DNA of 64,000 nucleotides from Allacma fusca (GCA_947179485.1 OX359247.1:54471131-54535130); one strand, 5' to 3'. Numbered from the stretch's first letter, positions 46,972-59,768 are shown. A program made the numbers and translations. The notes: generated by a model from the sequence alone, not told the origin.

Positions 46972-48002
46972 GCTGTAAAAAGTTTGGGACTCGTAAGGAA
47001 AATCTTCAAGAGCAGGAGAATCAATGAAATGGCGATTGTGGCCGTTTCTTTAAACTACATGCAGTTTATATGATTCAATAAGTAACGCATGGCTAGTGAT
47101 AGCTACCGGCGAAAATCCTCCGATGCATTCTATTTGCCCTGAAAGCCTTCGATGGGCCTATGTAGGCATGCCAACATGTTTCCATATAATTTGTTGCCTC
47201 AATTCCCTTCATTATTACGAAAACGGCCCGTCATCGGCAAGCCATCTAATAAACTTTGTTTCTTCTGCCACAATAGCCAACAGTAATCCAACTTATTCCC
47301 GTCTTAATGATTGCTTTTTGTTGCTGGCTTGCCAATGACTTTTCTGCGGATAGTCTCCCCAGCAAAGCCAACTTTAACCCTAAACAACGCCAGCAGTCTT
47401 GGTTTACTGGGAAGTAACAGTATCTAAATGATGTGACAATACTTTGGGAAATATTTTAATTGCAGTAATAAAACTGTTATTTACTTGTTTTTACTTTTAG
47501 CTACAATAGGTAGAATTAATATTGGATTGAATATCAATTTACCAGCCCTCCAGGGAAAGAGGGGCGAAAAAATTAGAGCCTCTCTGGAGGCGCGTTGCAT
47601 GTAATTACTACGACAGGTCAGGTTGGAATATTCCTAGTTGCTTGATGCGTAGCTATAGATTAAATCTATAATGGTAACCGTGTCATTAATATAATGAGGA
47701 CACAATCCAGCGATCAAGTATAATGGCGCAAATCAAATTTTGGTCGAGTTATATTCCTCTCTTGAATAAACTATAGAATACCCTCTAAATCCGGAAATAG
47801 CTTTAAGTAATAATGACTGCGCAAATAAAAGTTAAGTAAATTTCCGGCCGTTTAAATCAACGTGATACTTAATAGAATGGAATATAAATTCTTTCCACTC
47901 TAGTTCCAGTGACTTTTGGAGTTACAGTAGAAAATTCGGACAAAAGACAATCCAGTAATTGTGGCTTGAAAATTGCAGTGTAAATAGAAATATCTTGCCG
48001 AA

Positions 48003-49564
48003 ATGTTAACAAAGCATGAATTGCGATTTAATCGTAAAACCTACAAAATCCTGTCGCTGCTTCATCTAATTCCTTTTGAATGGGATAAAGAAGACCAGTT
48101 GATTTATAAAAGGGATTCAAAAGGAAATTATATTTGGAAATATTACTTCTTAATTATGCTCTCTCATTTATTTTTCCTTTTCTTTCGACTCTCTCAACAT
48201 TTTACTATTGAAATAACTAACTTGTTTGAAATTGTTGAACAAATCATTTTCACAGTCTATTTCTCCGTCACATTTTACATTTCCGTACAAATTTCTCTGG
48301 TCGAGCCATCTCTTGTGACCGTTGTTTTGAAACACATTTCTCAAAAAATTAACGAGTGTAAGCGCAAAGATTTAGACGTTATTTTGTATGTTTTCTCTCG
48401 CACGTCAAATCATGTAATTAATTAAGTGCACACAAAAAGTGTCCATCAATTCCACGGCTCTTAAAAAGGATAAACGTAAAACCTTGGAGGCTCTGATATG
48501 TAGTTACAGATTTTTAAATGGTTAATTTTTGCATCCTTAAAGAACCCCTGAATTTTGTCTCACTTAGTCCGACATTATTGACTAAAATTTGAGTCAATGA
48601 GAGTAGCTTTTAGATTTGGTAGATCATTTTTTCTATACAAAACTACTAAATTATTGTTGTAATATAAATTGTAGGTTCATCCGATAATGTCTTTTCTAAT
48701 TGGAAGGCGTACACAATTCAAGAGTTTCTCATCATTGCCCTTCCTTTCTTCATTTATTTTGGAATTTATTTTTTCTACCCGGTCCTGTTTTTGATGCATC
48801 CCTCAGCAAAGTTTTTCTTGTCTTCTGTGTTCAAACTCAATTCGAATCAGCTTCCTTTGCTTCTCATATTTTGTCTAACAGAAGTCTGCATTATTTCAAT
48901 TTTTGTTCCTGTGCCAATCCTCGGAATCTACATACAGCTTCTGTTTTTTGAAAACGTCTCACACAGTGTTAAAACCGCGCTTGGGAATTTGAGGCAAGAC
49001 AAATCTTCATTTGGTATTGTATTTTTTGGGGGTAATTTCTGAGTAAATACTAATTTGTGTTTTTTTAGAAATTCAAAAGATACTAATGCATCTGAAGCTG
49101 GGATTATCAAAGGAATCAAAACATTGCGAGAACTGCAACTGTCAATTCAGAGTTTCAATCAAGTCTTTTCAAATATCATATTGTCATTGAAAATAGTTGC
49201 ACTCACGTTTGGTATTCTCTGCATTTTCGTTGCAATCAAAATATTCCGGACGAACCCGATAATAGCTCTACTTGAGTTGCTAATAGCAGCTGATGTAAAT
49301 ATTGTATTTCTGACCCTCTATGATCGTCCCTTCTTTATTCCATCGAGAATTGAAAGTCTCAAGAAAGCCGTGCTGGTGACATCAAGTAAATTATATAAAA
49401 GAGACCATTTTTACAGGATGGTTCGCCAAACAGTGAGATCAATTCGACCTTGTGGAATCAAAGTGGGTCAATTCCATCTGTTTGAGAGAACTTCAACACC
49501 AAATTATGTTAATTTTGTGAAACGCACCTTGCAGGGGATGCTAATATCTTTCCGTTATGTTTAA
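48003..49564 (+). CDS. Chemoreceptor-like multi-pass membrane protein A2, 3 exons
   Basis: Exons 48003-48357, 48675-48993 and 49069-49564 have exactly the lengths of A1 (355, 319, 496 bases) and give 389 residues. Intron 1 donor is GTAAGC; intron 2 (75 bases) again uses the GC donor AG|GCAAGA. Hydrophobic segments and the C-terminal tail (CGIKVGQFHLFERT) are as in A1; about nine in ten residues agree. Reading frame and splice sites are intact although the upstream region suffered two large transposon insertions. The nearest (CACTA-like) ends 0.6 kb before the ATG, so the proximal promoter (47,412-48,002, paralogous to unit 1) is retained. Confidence 0.82.
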
Positions 49565-50147
49565 CTGTATTTGTATATCAACTTAAAATCCTGATAAATG
49601 AAGAGCTATTCCATTACTGAGCAAAAATTTATAAAGGGACGATTATGAATTGCTGGTATTTTAAAAGGTTACATGTTACATCAAGATAAAAATGCTCTAG
49701 TTTATTAATAGCCCCCCTCACATTATTGGTCCTTGTGGCCCCAATATTTGAAAGGGGTGATGATACAAAATAAAATAAATCTCAATGAAATTTTGCGACA
49801 AACCCAGTAATTTGATTTTTTTTTATCAGGGCTTCAAATGCCAATGATAAAATAATAATTTCGAGTACTTCTCCGCCTTTTATTCAAGTAAGTTCCTCAC
49901 GTAATATCTCCAAACTTGCTCCCACCTTCTTTCGGACAAATTCACAAGTATTTCCAACGAAGGGACCTAGCACATATGTAGCTCGTTAGGAAACGTGTCT
50001 AACGAAAAAGCGTCAAAACAATTTCCAACAAAATATTTCTGTGAGAATGAGCAAAATTAAGAATCTTCATAGCAATGAATAATAAATTGCTGTTTGTGCT
50101 CCGATAGACCTTAAGGACTTTTAAAATTTTTCCAAGCATCCTTAGTC
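49565..50147. other. Intergenic DNA after A2
   Basis: Paralogous to 25,009-25,555. No gene. Confidence 0.5.
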
Positions 50148-50150
50148 TTA

Positions 50151-51344
50151 CAAGTAAACATTTTTTGGTGCCCCCTCCAGATTTTCGAATTTCCATCAAA
50201 ATTAGTTTGCTCATACCCTGAGTACAACTTTAAGTCATACCTGCCACCTGAAAAATCCTTCGTAGTTTTTAAAAAAAATTGGCGCGAAGTCAATTTGTCT
50301 CGAAATTCAAAACTTCAAAATTTAAATAGCATTTAACATGGGAAATTACAAGTTTCACGTACGAAAAACCGCTCGAACTGGGTAATTTATGGCGATCGCG
50401 ACATTAATTTAACTAAACTGATATCCCTCACATTGAATTGTATTTAATATCTATTCAGAATATCCAACACAAATTAAAATATTATACACATTGAATATTT
50501 AATAAGCAAGTACTACAAAGAAATCACAAATTTTAGAGAATTGGTTTCAAAATGTTTCAATTTGTTATTTTACCTTTAAACATTTTTCTTCGGGTATGTT
50601 TTACAGCCAACCTGGACAGTGGCCAGAGCTTTGTATTTTGAAATTGTAATTCTTATTTGAAATACGGGGTGGGCAAAAGTAACAATATAAATAAATAGAA
50701 AATAACATGACGTTCATGTATTTTCAAAATACGAAATACAAAATACAATATAGATTATGGTCCTAACAAAACACCAAATACAAAATACCTTAAACATTTC
50801 CGGTGACAAAAATACCAAGTACCAAATACGAAATGTATTTCACATTATTTTAAATACAATTTCTCAAAATATTCCACACCTCTGAAAATAATGTATTTCG
50901 AATATTCATTTTCAGCTGAAAATAGAACGAGCGGTTTTTCGGGTCTGGTTACAAATGTACAATGGCCAACTAATTGCAACATTGGTTACTGTTAACCCTA
51001 CAATGGTCAATTCCTAACCTAAATGTCGTTAATATACGCATTTAGCTGATTATATTGTTGGCAAAAGAATATTAAAATACTACGGTACGAAAAACCGTTT
51101 GACAAAAAAAATCAACTTTTTGAAGGTTGGGGTACGTGAAACTTGTAATTTCCCATGTTAAATGCTATTTAAATTTTGAAGTTTTGAATTTCGAGACAAA
51201 TTGACTTCGCGCCAATTTTTTTTAAAAAACTACGAAGGATTTTTCAGGTGGCAGGTATGACTTAAAGTTGTACTCAGGGTATGAGCAAACTAATTTTGAT
51301 GGAAATTCGAAAATCTGGAGGGGGCACCAAAAAATGTTTACTTG
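50151..51344. mobile_element. Harbinger-like MITE, 1,194 bp, with about 212-bp inverted ends
   Basis: Ends CAAGTAAACATTTTTTGGTG form near-perfect inverted repeats (50151-50362 and 51132-51344), flanked by TTA on both sides. Unit 1 has a single TTA at the empty site (about 25,555). TTA duplications fit PIF/Harbinger. The middle (about 50,640-50,890) holds many AAATAC/GTATTT words and could be a second, nested element whose ends start CAGAG. Confidence 0.85.
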
Positions 51345-51954
51345 TTAGTAGCTTCATATTTTGAAGCATTCTGGCAAGATAGCTGCATATTGCTCAGTCC
51401 ATGCCACACTAGCTTAAATGTTCGGCTCACCACCAGCCTGCCTGGGGCAGTCCAAAACCAGATTTAATTTCACTTTTCTGAACCTTGGGACCTCCAATTT
51501 AACCCAGGTGAATGAAGAAAATTTGGTACTAAACTAGTTACGAACAGGCGAAATCAAATATTTTATGAGTCACTCCTTCATGTGGGCCAGAGGGGGCAAA
51601 TGATAAGGTTACCCCGTACCCAAATTGGGTTTTTACTCTGATTCTTACCCGCAGGTCCAACAGAGTTCTTAAGCATGTCAACCGTCTTAGCCATTATTAT
51701 TATTCAATAGAGTTCCTTACGATTGACCTTGTCTAACCTGAGTGCAAGTTTTGTTTTTGATACATTTTCCTAATAAAAATAATGACATCCATTATACTTG
51801 CTGTATAAGCATCCGTTATGCCGTGTTTTGAATGATGTGGACAATTTTTAGGGGCACAGTAAATGAAAGTTCCTTAATGCGGGATTGTATGATTATCTAA
51901 ACCAATTTCCCTGCAAAACTGTTTACATTGAAACTTGACCTAATCAGTCAGAAA

Positions 51955-53647
51955 CAGGCATGTGTTGCTTCGTGTATAGGTCTTCCAGCAGTGACGTCCC
52001 GTGATGAAAAAAAGGTGTTCCCAGGGTTGCACAAATGAAAATGCCTTTGGTTTTATGCCTGCCCTCCTGAAAATGCCCAAAACGCCGATAATGCCCTTAA
52101 AAGGACTTACTCTGAAAATGCCCGGCATTTTGGGCATTTTCGACAGGCATTTTGGGCATATTGGGCGTTTTTATAGAAACTTTTATACACTATGACCATT
52201 ATTGCTCCTTTAGCGAATATAAGGGAGTTTTTCATAGCATAATCAAACCCATCCAGGTATAGAAAATGTTATAGTTGATTTAAAGAAATTAATTCGTCTA
52301 ATTCGTTACTTATGGCCAGTGGTTATTTCAGTAATCCTTAAAAAAAATTAAGCCCCAACGGAGTTACAAACATTCAGCGCTGTACATTATAAAAAACTTT
52401 GGAGCTTCCGTAGAAAATTTTGTGTCGACTTTGAAAATTGCATTTATTCAGCCCTAGTAAAAGTAAAACAGTGTAATAATTCTAGGAGTTCAAAATGTAA
52501 CAATAAATACATTTAGATGATGACGAGTTTTGAAGCTCACAAACAAAGATATTTTTAATCTTTTAACAAGTATTTTATCTTTTTGTGTTGCATCTTTGCC
52601 GGAATATGTTAATTTGTTCTTGAAGTCTAAGTAATTACAGACAGGATGAACAAATGAATTTTTACAACAATACAAGTAAAATAGAATTATTATTATTATT
52701 TCATAAATATGTCTATATCAACTTGCTCCAAGTTTCAACCTTTTTGGAAGCAGTTTGTTTCTATAATTTTGTCACGTAATCCAGTTGAATATTAAAATTA
52801 TTTGCTAAATACTGTTTTGTGACTTATTTTACAAAATTAGCAGGTAGCTAAAGGCACATATTTAAAAAACTGAAGCAAATATGTCGAAAATGCATGCTCT
52901 AGGCTGAATATGCCCAAAATGCCCAAAGTGCCATAGATGCCCGAAATGCCATGAAATGAAAATGCCCAAAATGCCATGAAATGAAAATGCCCAAAATGCC
53001 ATGAAATGAAAATGCCCAAAATGCCCTGGCATTTTCAATTGTGCAACCCTGGGTGTTCCCTCAGGCCATTTTCGAAATAATGTGTTTAAGGCAAACCCAA
53101 CAACGCAAATATGATCAACACCATACCACGAGCTTAAATACATTTTTTGGACCCATTCAGGTAACAGGATACCCGGCTTAGGTTAAAATGGTTACATCAC
53201 GAGTACTGCCGTTTGTGTTGGCCAATTATGACCAAACAAAATGTAAATCCACTTATGGTTTATAGTCTGTTACTTTAATGCAAACACGAATATCCGGCGG
53301 GTACTGGAACGGGTAATACAATATATATTCATAAATATTCAAAAATGCGTGACTTTCGCTTCAGCAATATGTTTTAATTTAATTAAATGTTTTTTATCTT
53401 GGCCTGCAATTTTACAATTTACCCATTTTACCTGTGCCGCGTATTATAAAACCCTGGGGCAATGTCCGGATGTCATTAGCACGAAAATAGTGCGACGCCC
53501 AGCAATCATTAAAACTTAGCTCCTGGAAAACATTTTCGTCGTCGGGTTTGCCTTAAACACAGTATTTCTCAAATAGCCTGGGGGGCACTTTTGTCTTCAT
53601 CACGGGACGTCACTTATGAAAAACCTACACGAAGTTACACATGCCTG
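51955..53647. mobile_element. Old CAGGCATG MITE, copy 2, split by a nested element
   Basis: Same inverted ends and same site as the copy at 26202-26856. Flanks (GTCAGAAA, GTGAGAAG) are remnants of an 8-bp duplication. It contains a younger 1,030-bp hAT MITE. Confidence 0.65.
52022..53051. mobile_element. hAT-type MITE, 1,030 bp, nested
   Basis: Exact 8-bp duplication GGTGTTCC (52014-52021, 53052-53059). Inverted ends CAGGGTTGCACAA. Both ends carry arrays of TGCCCAAAATGCC words. No transposase. Confidence 0.9.
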
Positions 53648-54508
53648 GTGAGAAGGCTGGTCTGGCTCTGCACTTTATTACGAATTCCCGGTGATTTTTA
53701 CTTGTAATATAGGAATTGATAGCAGACGATTTCCTACACAAAAGTAATTTACCCCAGTAAATATTCATTTACTTCCTTGACTTATAAAGTACTTTCTCCA
53801 TCGAAGTATCTATTATAAGAATATTCTCTCTGTAGGATTAAACATGGTCTGACATGTTCCCATTTAACACACATAAATGTGTGTCTGCTTGTTGGAGCAT
53901 GTCATTAATTATGAGAGTCACATTTTGTTCCTTGAATAAACGCTTTTATAAAGTGAGTGAACTTTATATGCGTGCATATGCTCAATTCAGTTCATACGTG
54001 TCGAGACTGTGTATGTATATAAACATAATGACATTATGGCCTCTGTAATACACTGATATTAATAAAACTAAACAAATTAAACTATGGAAATACAATTACT
54101 ATTAGCCCCGCGTAGATAAAAAAAAATGCCATGCTAACAATAAGAAGTTGCATCTAGGTTAGTTTATTTTTCCATGGCATCGAAGCATTCATTAACTTAA
54201 TGGAAAAAAATAACTCAATCTTCCATGTTTACACAAGGCGTAAGAACTTATGAAAAGGGTATACTTGGACATGGACTTGACATCTACAACAACTAAGCTC
54301 ATCAGTATCAGAAAAGATGAAATATTTTAAAACTTTTTGGGGTTGTCTTTTTGGCATTGAAACTATTGCTAGAACCAGCGATGATTCTTTTTATAGACTT
54401 GGGAGCAGCATCGTTTAAAATTAAAACTGGAAATCGTGTTCCTCTGTGGTTCTCATTTGTGCATCATTATTAGGGCAGCTATAAGGCCACAAGTTCTATT
54501 CAATCAAA
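53648..54508. other. Region upstream of B2
   Basis: Paralogous to 26,857-27,716 and, in part, to 60,400-61,104. The last 200 bases are strongly conserved in all three copies and probably include the B promoter and 5' UTR. No separate gene is supported. Confidence 0.5.
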
Positions 54509-57500
54509 ATGCTGGAAAAACAGTCTCGCAGAATGCAAAAGCAAACTAATCAGCTGGATTTAACTGCAAAAATTTTGCAAAAGTATCTTCATTTTGGCTA
54601 TTTGGTGATGTTGGTGCCTTTTAAAGGAAGACATATTCCTTGTGGCCGATTTGAATTTGTTTACCGAGGAGCAACATCCAAAGTAAGGAATTTCGAATAT
54701 GTTTAATAATCATGTACAATTTTTGAAAAAAGTCAAATTAAAATTTTTGAATAGAAATAATTATGATGGTATTTTTCTTGTACGCAGTTTATGATGCTGG
54801 CAGTTCAAATTTTGTGTTTCTGCAACCAGGCCTGGTGCTTGGTCTTCTACCACTTGATATTTACAAGACACGACGATTTAAATAAAACTATTCGTGTCAT
54901 CATTACGCTTCCAACGATTGCTTATAATTCCGTTTTGATATTTATTCTTTGGAACAAAAAGTCCGACTATGAAGAGCTGTTGAACTGTGTGAGGAGTATC
55001 ACCGAAAAATTGTACGCTCTGGGAGCAAGACTGCCTTCCAAAACTTGCGTATATGTTCCTACCACATATTTTCGCTCATAAAAAAATATTTTATAAATAA
55101 TTGCATATGAGCTACGTATGGTTTCGTACGCCATGCAATGGAATATGTAACATGATACAATTTCCTCATCTGTAGATTAACGCTGGAATCCTATTTGTCA
55201 TCTCTCATACGGTCTTGTCAGTCACTTTGGATGGAATGATTTCCGGGTGGAATCAAGCCAAGGCTTTGGATACAAATGGAAATACTGGCGATACGTATCC
55301 TTACGGTAGCTATATCGAGATTTTAACCCTACTAAATGTGGATTCGTCTTCAGCAGGTTAATTTTGTTAATTCAAAATTTATAAATGTAAAACTGTAGTA
55401 ATTAAAACAATTATTGATTCTTCCATAGTTTCATACTCCATCGCCATTTTGAGCACATGCTTGAAAACGTATGAGCATTTAATCACACGATATGCGGATC
55501 AGCTATGCCTAACCCTTGTCATTTCACTATATATGATCACCAGGTGTTTGCTGAATTTTTTGGAGGATTTTGAGAAATCCAATCCGAAACATAAGGACGT
55601 AAGTTTTATTAACTGTACAGGGTTTAAAATACCATTATACCCCTGAGCTTGTTAAAGTAGCATACTCAAAACCATCTGTGATCAGCACCACGTGCTAAGT
55701 CACTAAGGGCGTGGCGGTACTACGTGATGTAACAGCAATAGCTGGTAACTATACGTTCCCTTATGAATATCTTAAATGTGGTGACTGTAAGTCAGTAAAA
55801 TGGTTAGGCGCATTCAAGCATTTTTGGATAAACTCATCTACGTTATATACAAACACATGCATCCTTTTGCACTGTTGTTATCCTTATTACTAAAGAGCAC
55901 TTTCTGTCCATGTATTTAAAGTTCCGCGAGTTCATAGTTCAATGGCCTCCCACAACGCCCAAAATGTGGCATTCCCAAGCAATTCTTATTATTAACGAGC
56001 ACTACCTGTCCATTTATGAAAAGCTCAGCGCGCTACTCTTAAAATAAGCGCAGACGATTTAGGCATACAAGATACAAGTCTCCACGACAGAGCTTGATTC
56101 GTATCTTCGTACGCCGTTTAGATTTTTATTTCTACGCTCATACTACCGCTTCTCCATATAATTGTCCCTGGGGGGCACAGGGCTTTTACTCGTTAGATAT
56201 ATGTTGATCTAATGATTTATTAAAATTCCCGCGTGTAGAAGTTATTAGTATGCATACAATTTTTTTAACAAAACGTTAAACGCTTCTAACAAACTCATAT
56301 TCAAATTACACATGTGCAAGTTCAATTCATACAATTATAGATGGCGCAAGCTTAACATCCCGGTTTCTCTACATACATATGTATTGGCATGCGTTGATAG
56401 GTGACCTCATTTAATTTTATGAGGTCAAACGAATGATCCGATCTCCTTAAAAAATAATATGATTCTTACATTTTAGTTCATTTGTCTCTACAAAAAGTTT
56501 TTAATGTTTGGGGCAATTGGTTCGGCAGTTATCCTGCAGACAACCGTACACGCAGACAAAAGCAGACACCCCTGGAATTCCAACAGCGTTTTTCAATTTC
56601 GCTTCGCCCCTTAAAATTTGAATTCCCCCATTTTTATAACCATTTATTTATTTCGAAAAAAAATCGTTCCAAATCAATGAATAATTTCAGAGTAGCCAAT
56701 AGATTCTAGAGGGAAGTAAAACCGTGAATGTTTTAAGGAAGCTTACACTTTTTTTTGAGCAAAGCAAATCAGAAGGTTTTACTAATCAGGAAGTGTTTAA
56801 TGTATCTGTTCCTGTATGAATAAGTTCCTGCTTGAGCTGGGCGGGAGTGTTTTAACACCTTGTACACATTAACAATTTATTCTCGCATGATTAAACTGAG
56901 ATTAAATTGTAATATTCCTTATTTCGAACGTTCAGGTAATTCACGTTATCAACGATATTTTTGACATATCGGACATGATCGAAAAAATTCATGGGCTCTT
57001 GATCTTCTGGTGTTCCTTCAGCTTCCTTCCCTACTACTCTTACACGATCAAAGAAGTGTACCGAAATATACCGGGATCTCGACCCCAGTTTGCAACTTAT
57101 ATTCTGACGTTTAGTTTAGTCATGTGGATTTCGGCTGAAACCAACTCAAAAGTAAATTTCAATAACGCCCATACATATCTAGTGTATGCAGTTAATGAAC
57201 GATTTGAAATTCCTTGTAAAACTTTCTCATAATGAGTATTAACCTAAATCACCATACCCCCTTTTGCATTATGGTTTTTTTAACACTGAAAAATTCTCAA
57301 ATCCAAAAAATCAAAGGGTTTTTATAAAATGCAAAACTATGATTGAAATCCGTGTATTTTATTTCAGAACATTTTTTTTTAAAACCTCAGAGCTTAAATG
57401 TTACGACTTGTCAAATTTTGAACTTTTATTTATCAAATAAAGGTATTTCGTAAGGATAATTTTAAAGTTTTGCATTTATGTCAAAGGGGAATCGCAGATC

Positions 57501-57880
57501 GTTGGAAACTTTCAAAAATTCTAAAGATTTAAGTTATACAATTTGATGGGTAAATAATATTTGATGAAGATAAACGGCGTGGCAAGTTGGCTTCGGAAAA
57601 CAAGTGCAACGAGAAATGCAGAACACAGGGAACTTTACGACAGAATTGATGGTGACCAGATCAACACTATATTGCATCAAATATCATTTGGAGGTTTCGG
57701 TATCAAAGGAAAAGCTTTCACAATTACTTATGGACTTGTTGGAAGTGTAAGTTTTTAAATTACTAATTTCACTATTTCCAAAATCTCTCGAAAATCATTG
57801 CCTATAGTATGTCTAATGTCTTTCAGCTGGCGAGTTTGATCATTACATATGCGGTAATTGTATCTCAAGTATCACAATGA
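54509..57880 (+). CDS. Gustatory-receptor-like gene B2, 7 exons, intact
   Basis: Exons 54509-54682, 54788-55048, 55176-55356, 55429-55598, 56936-57151, 57570-57746 and 57827-57880, all GT-AG with consistent phases, join to 410 residues, the usual size of arthropod gustatory receptors. A short polar N-terminus (MLEKQSRRMQKQ) is followed by seven hydrophobic segments: exon 2 has two, exon 3 one, exon 4 one, exon 5 two, exons 6-7 the last. The C-terminus is the family hallmark: HQISFGGFGIKGKAF ahead of TM7, then ITYAVIVSQ (TYxxxxxQ). These are ligand-gated cation channels of chemosensory neurons; the ligand is unknown. It belongs to a different subfamily from A1/A2. Only complete B copy in the window. 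The acceptor of exon 6 (TTTGATGAAG) has a poor pyrimidine tract and is chosen because it keeps the phase. Confidence 0.88.
56310..56620. repeat. Dispersed repeat within intron 4 of B2
   Basis: Counterpart of the repeat at 30,540-30,840: ATGAGGTCAAACGAATGATC, a CAGACAACC tract and a terminal GCTTCGCCCCTTAAAA. It arrived before the unit duplication. Confidence 0.4.
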
Positions 57881-58905
57881 ATCATCATGGAATTCCGATA
57901 AAGGATTATCGACCGGAAGTCCAAAGTATAAGTGTGGGAGCGTCCAAGTACAATGTGCAGACTTTGCAGGTCCATGTGCAGTCGGCGCCACTTTGTGCTT
58001 ATACGTACATGTACATAGGTGAAGGATTTGTTATCAAGTAATTCACTTCAATGGGATGCGGATTTTTCATCATCGACAAATAGATAGATACTTATGTTGG
58101 AAATAATTACATAATTTTTACAACAGTTTGGGCATTCACATGTTGTCCGTAATTATGCATGAATTTTTTCAGCTTTCGAGAAGACCCATGCACAAGGATT
58201 TATTTGATCATATTAGAGTCAAATCACGCTATGTGTAAGGAATGACTATTACAGCAAATTTGCATGGCAGATAACCCTATTGAATATGGAGCTGGATACA
58301 TTGACAATAAGTTATTTTTCGATTTGTCAAGCCAATTTAACTTTTGACAGTCTAAGTCTAAATGTTAATTTAAATCTGTCTAAAATAATTTACAAATGTA
58401 TCTTATGCCAACTTCTTGAAAAGCCCTTTAAATTCACTCCACATGATGGTGATATTTTAGCTTTAGAAATAGAAACTGCGTTTATTTTTTTTTTCAAATT
58501 CGGCTGTTTTCAAAAATCATGACTTTGCGATGTGTTCTTGAAAACTCTAAAGTTTATGGGATGGAACGGGATGAAACGTTAGAAAAGTATGGAAGACAAT
58601 TTTCTCAACAGTAAAGGAAACCACAATTTTTTACCATCTGTACTTAAATGGATTTGGGGGTGGGGATATTCCATTTGATTATTACAATATTGTAGTTAAT
58701 ACCTACGTTTGGATGTTTTATTCATTGGATGTTAAATTTAATGTTGGGAAATTAAATTTTATTTTTGATGAAATAAAACATTGATTCGAATAATCCAAAC
58801 CCTTTGACTACAGAAATTCGATAAAAAAACTGTGGTAAAATACTTAAGTGAAAACATAAATACTACATTGGCTGACTTAGTGTCCCATGTGAGGTTTGCA
58901 AATGC
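57881..58905. other. Intergenic DNA between B2 and macin3
   Basis: Paralogous to 32,050-33,090. No gene. Confidence 0.45.
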
Positions 58906-59142
58906 TTACAGTGCGCACCATCCCGGTTTTGTTCCATTGTAATGACCACGGCATTGACATTGTCCCACTTTCGTCTCCTCTGACAGTAAAGCACAGGTAT
59001 TTGGAACGAGGACGCATCTCCCCCCAGCATACCCTTTACAAATGCAACGCTTCGTGCAGTCCTGCCACAAAATATTGTTTCCTGCTGAGCTCCAGCTGGT
59101 GCAACGGCTCCAGTCACTCCAACAGGATCCCTGAACCAGGGC
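58906..59142 (-). pseudogene. Macin3, 5'-truncated
   Basis: Retains codons matching macin residues 15-92, with all ten cysteines and an intact stop (terminal WCAL). The first 14 codons of the signal peptide, the ATG, the 5' UTR and the TATA region are gone. Compared with macin2, about 350 bases are missing and homology resumes at about 59,150. Without a start and a signal peptide it should be dead unless a new upstream exon is used. Its mature part is clean, so the deletion is recent. Confidence 0.82.
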
Positions 59143-59768
59143 TTCCCAGGCCCAGGAATGGTTTTTTTATTATTGTATTAGTGGATCAAGTTCTGGTTTC
59201 ACGGTTTAAGCATATGTATTTGTAGACATTGTAGAGAAGTTCAGAAGCAAAACTATACAAGTTCATTGAACAGAAGAAACTGTGGTTGCTTAATTGCAGT
59301 AGTAGAAACAACCCGGGAGCCATTGTCAGTTGATTTTCCAACCAAGAAGGCATGTTCACATTTTTACAATTATTCAATCCATTTTGAATCCAGTGCATTT
59401 TTGACCTCATTACTGTACCCACCTCCCAATACCTTTGGGTTTTTACCCGTGAATGGCCCTTTCTTGGGACGAGTAATTATGATGAAATAAATGAATTTAA
59501 AAAAATGGATTTGGGTCACATTATGTCCGTATGCTCCTCATCTAAAATATTTTAGCTGATAATGTCAAAAATTCACCCTACGTTGATATAATTATTACGG
59601 ACTGAGATTAAAAGTAGCCAACGGAAAGTATCAATTAATTCTAAATTTTAATTGATAAGAATAATAATTATTATTAAAGCATCTGCAACTTACTAATTCC
59701 TTAATAATACCAGATAACAATAACAAGCGAAGAAGCGAATCTCACAGCGTTTTAATAAGTTATGCGGG
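59143..59768. other. Intergenic DNA, end of unit 2
   Basis: Paralogous to about 33,670-34,288 and 35,113-35,140, with the empty site of the pogo-like MITE at about 59,705. No gene. Confidence 0.5.

Larger units (their letters stand above)
42838..47411 (-). mobile_element. CACTA/EnSpm-like transposon, 4,574 bp
   Basis: Inverted ends CCCAGTAAACCA. Comparison with the empty site in unit 1 (AGTAAAGTAAC, about 22,660) gives a 2-bp target duplication AA. The element carries two minus-strand genes: a Tnp2-type transposase and a DUF4806 protein. A deletion of about 170 bases in the host sequence follows the right end. Confidence 0.85.

Noticed and set aside
50640-50890. AAATAC-rich block called as a separate hAT MITE
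   Set aside because: Possible CAGAG ends, but the flanks show no 8-bp duplication.
58863-59117. 84-codon minus-strand frame over macin3
   Set aside because: It is a different frame from the macin homology and lacks the cysteine pattern.
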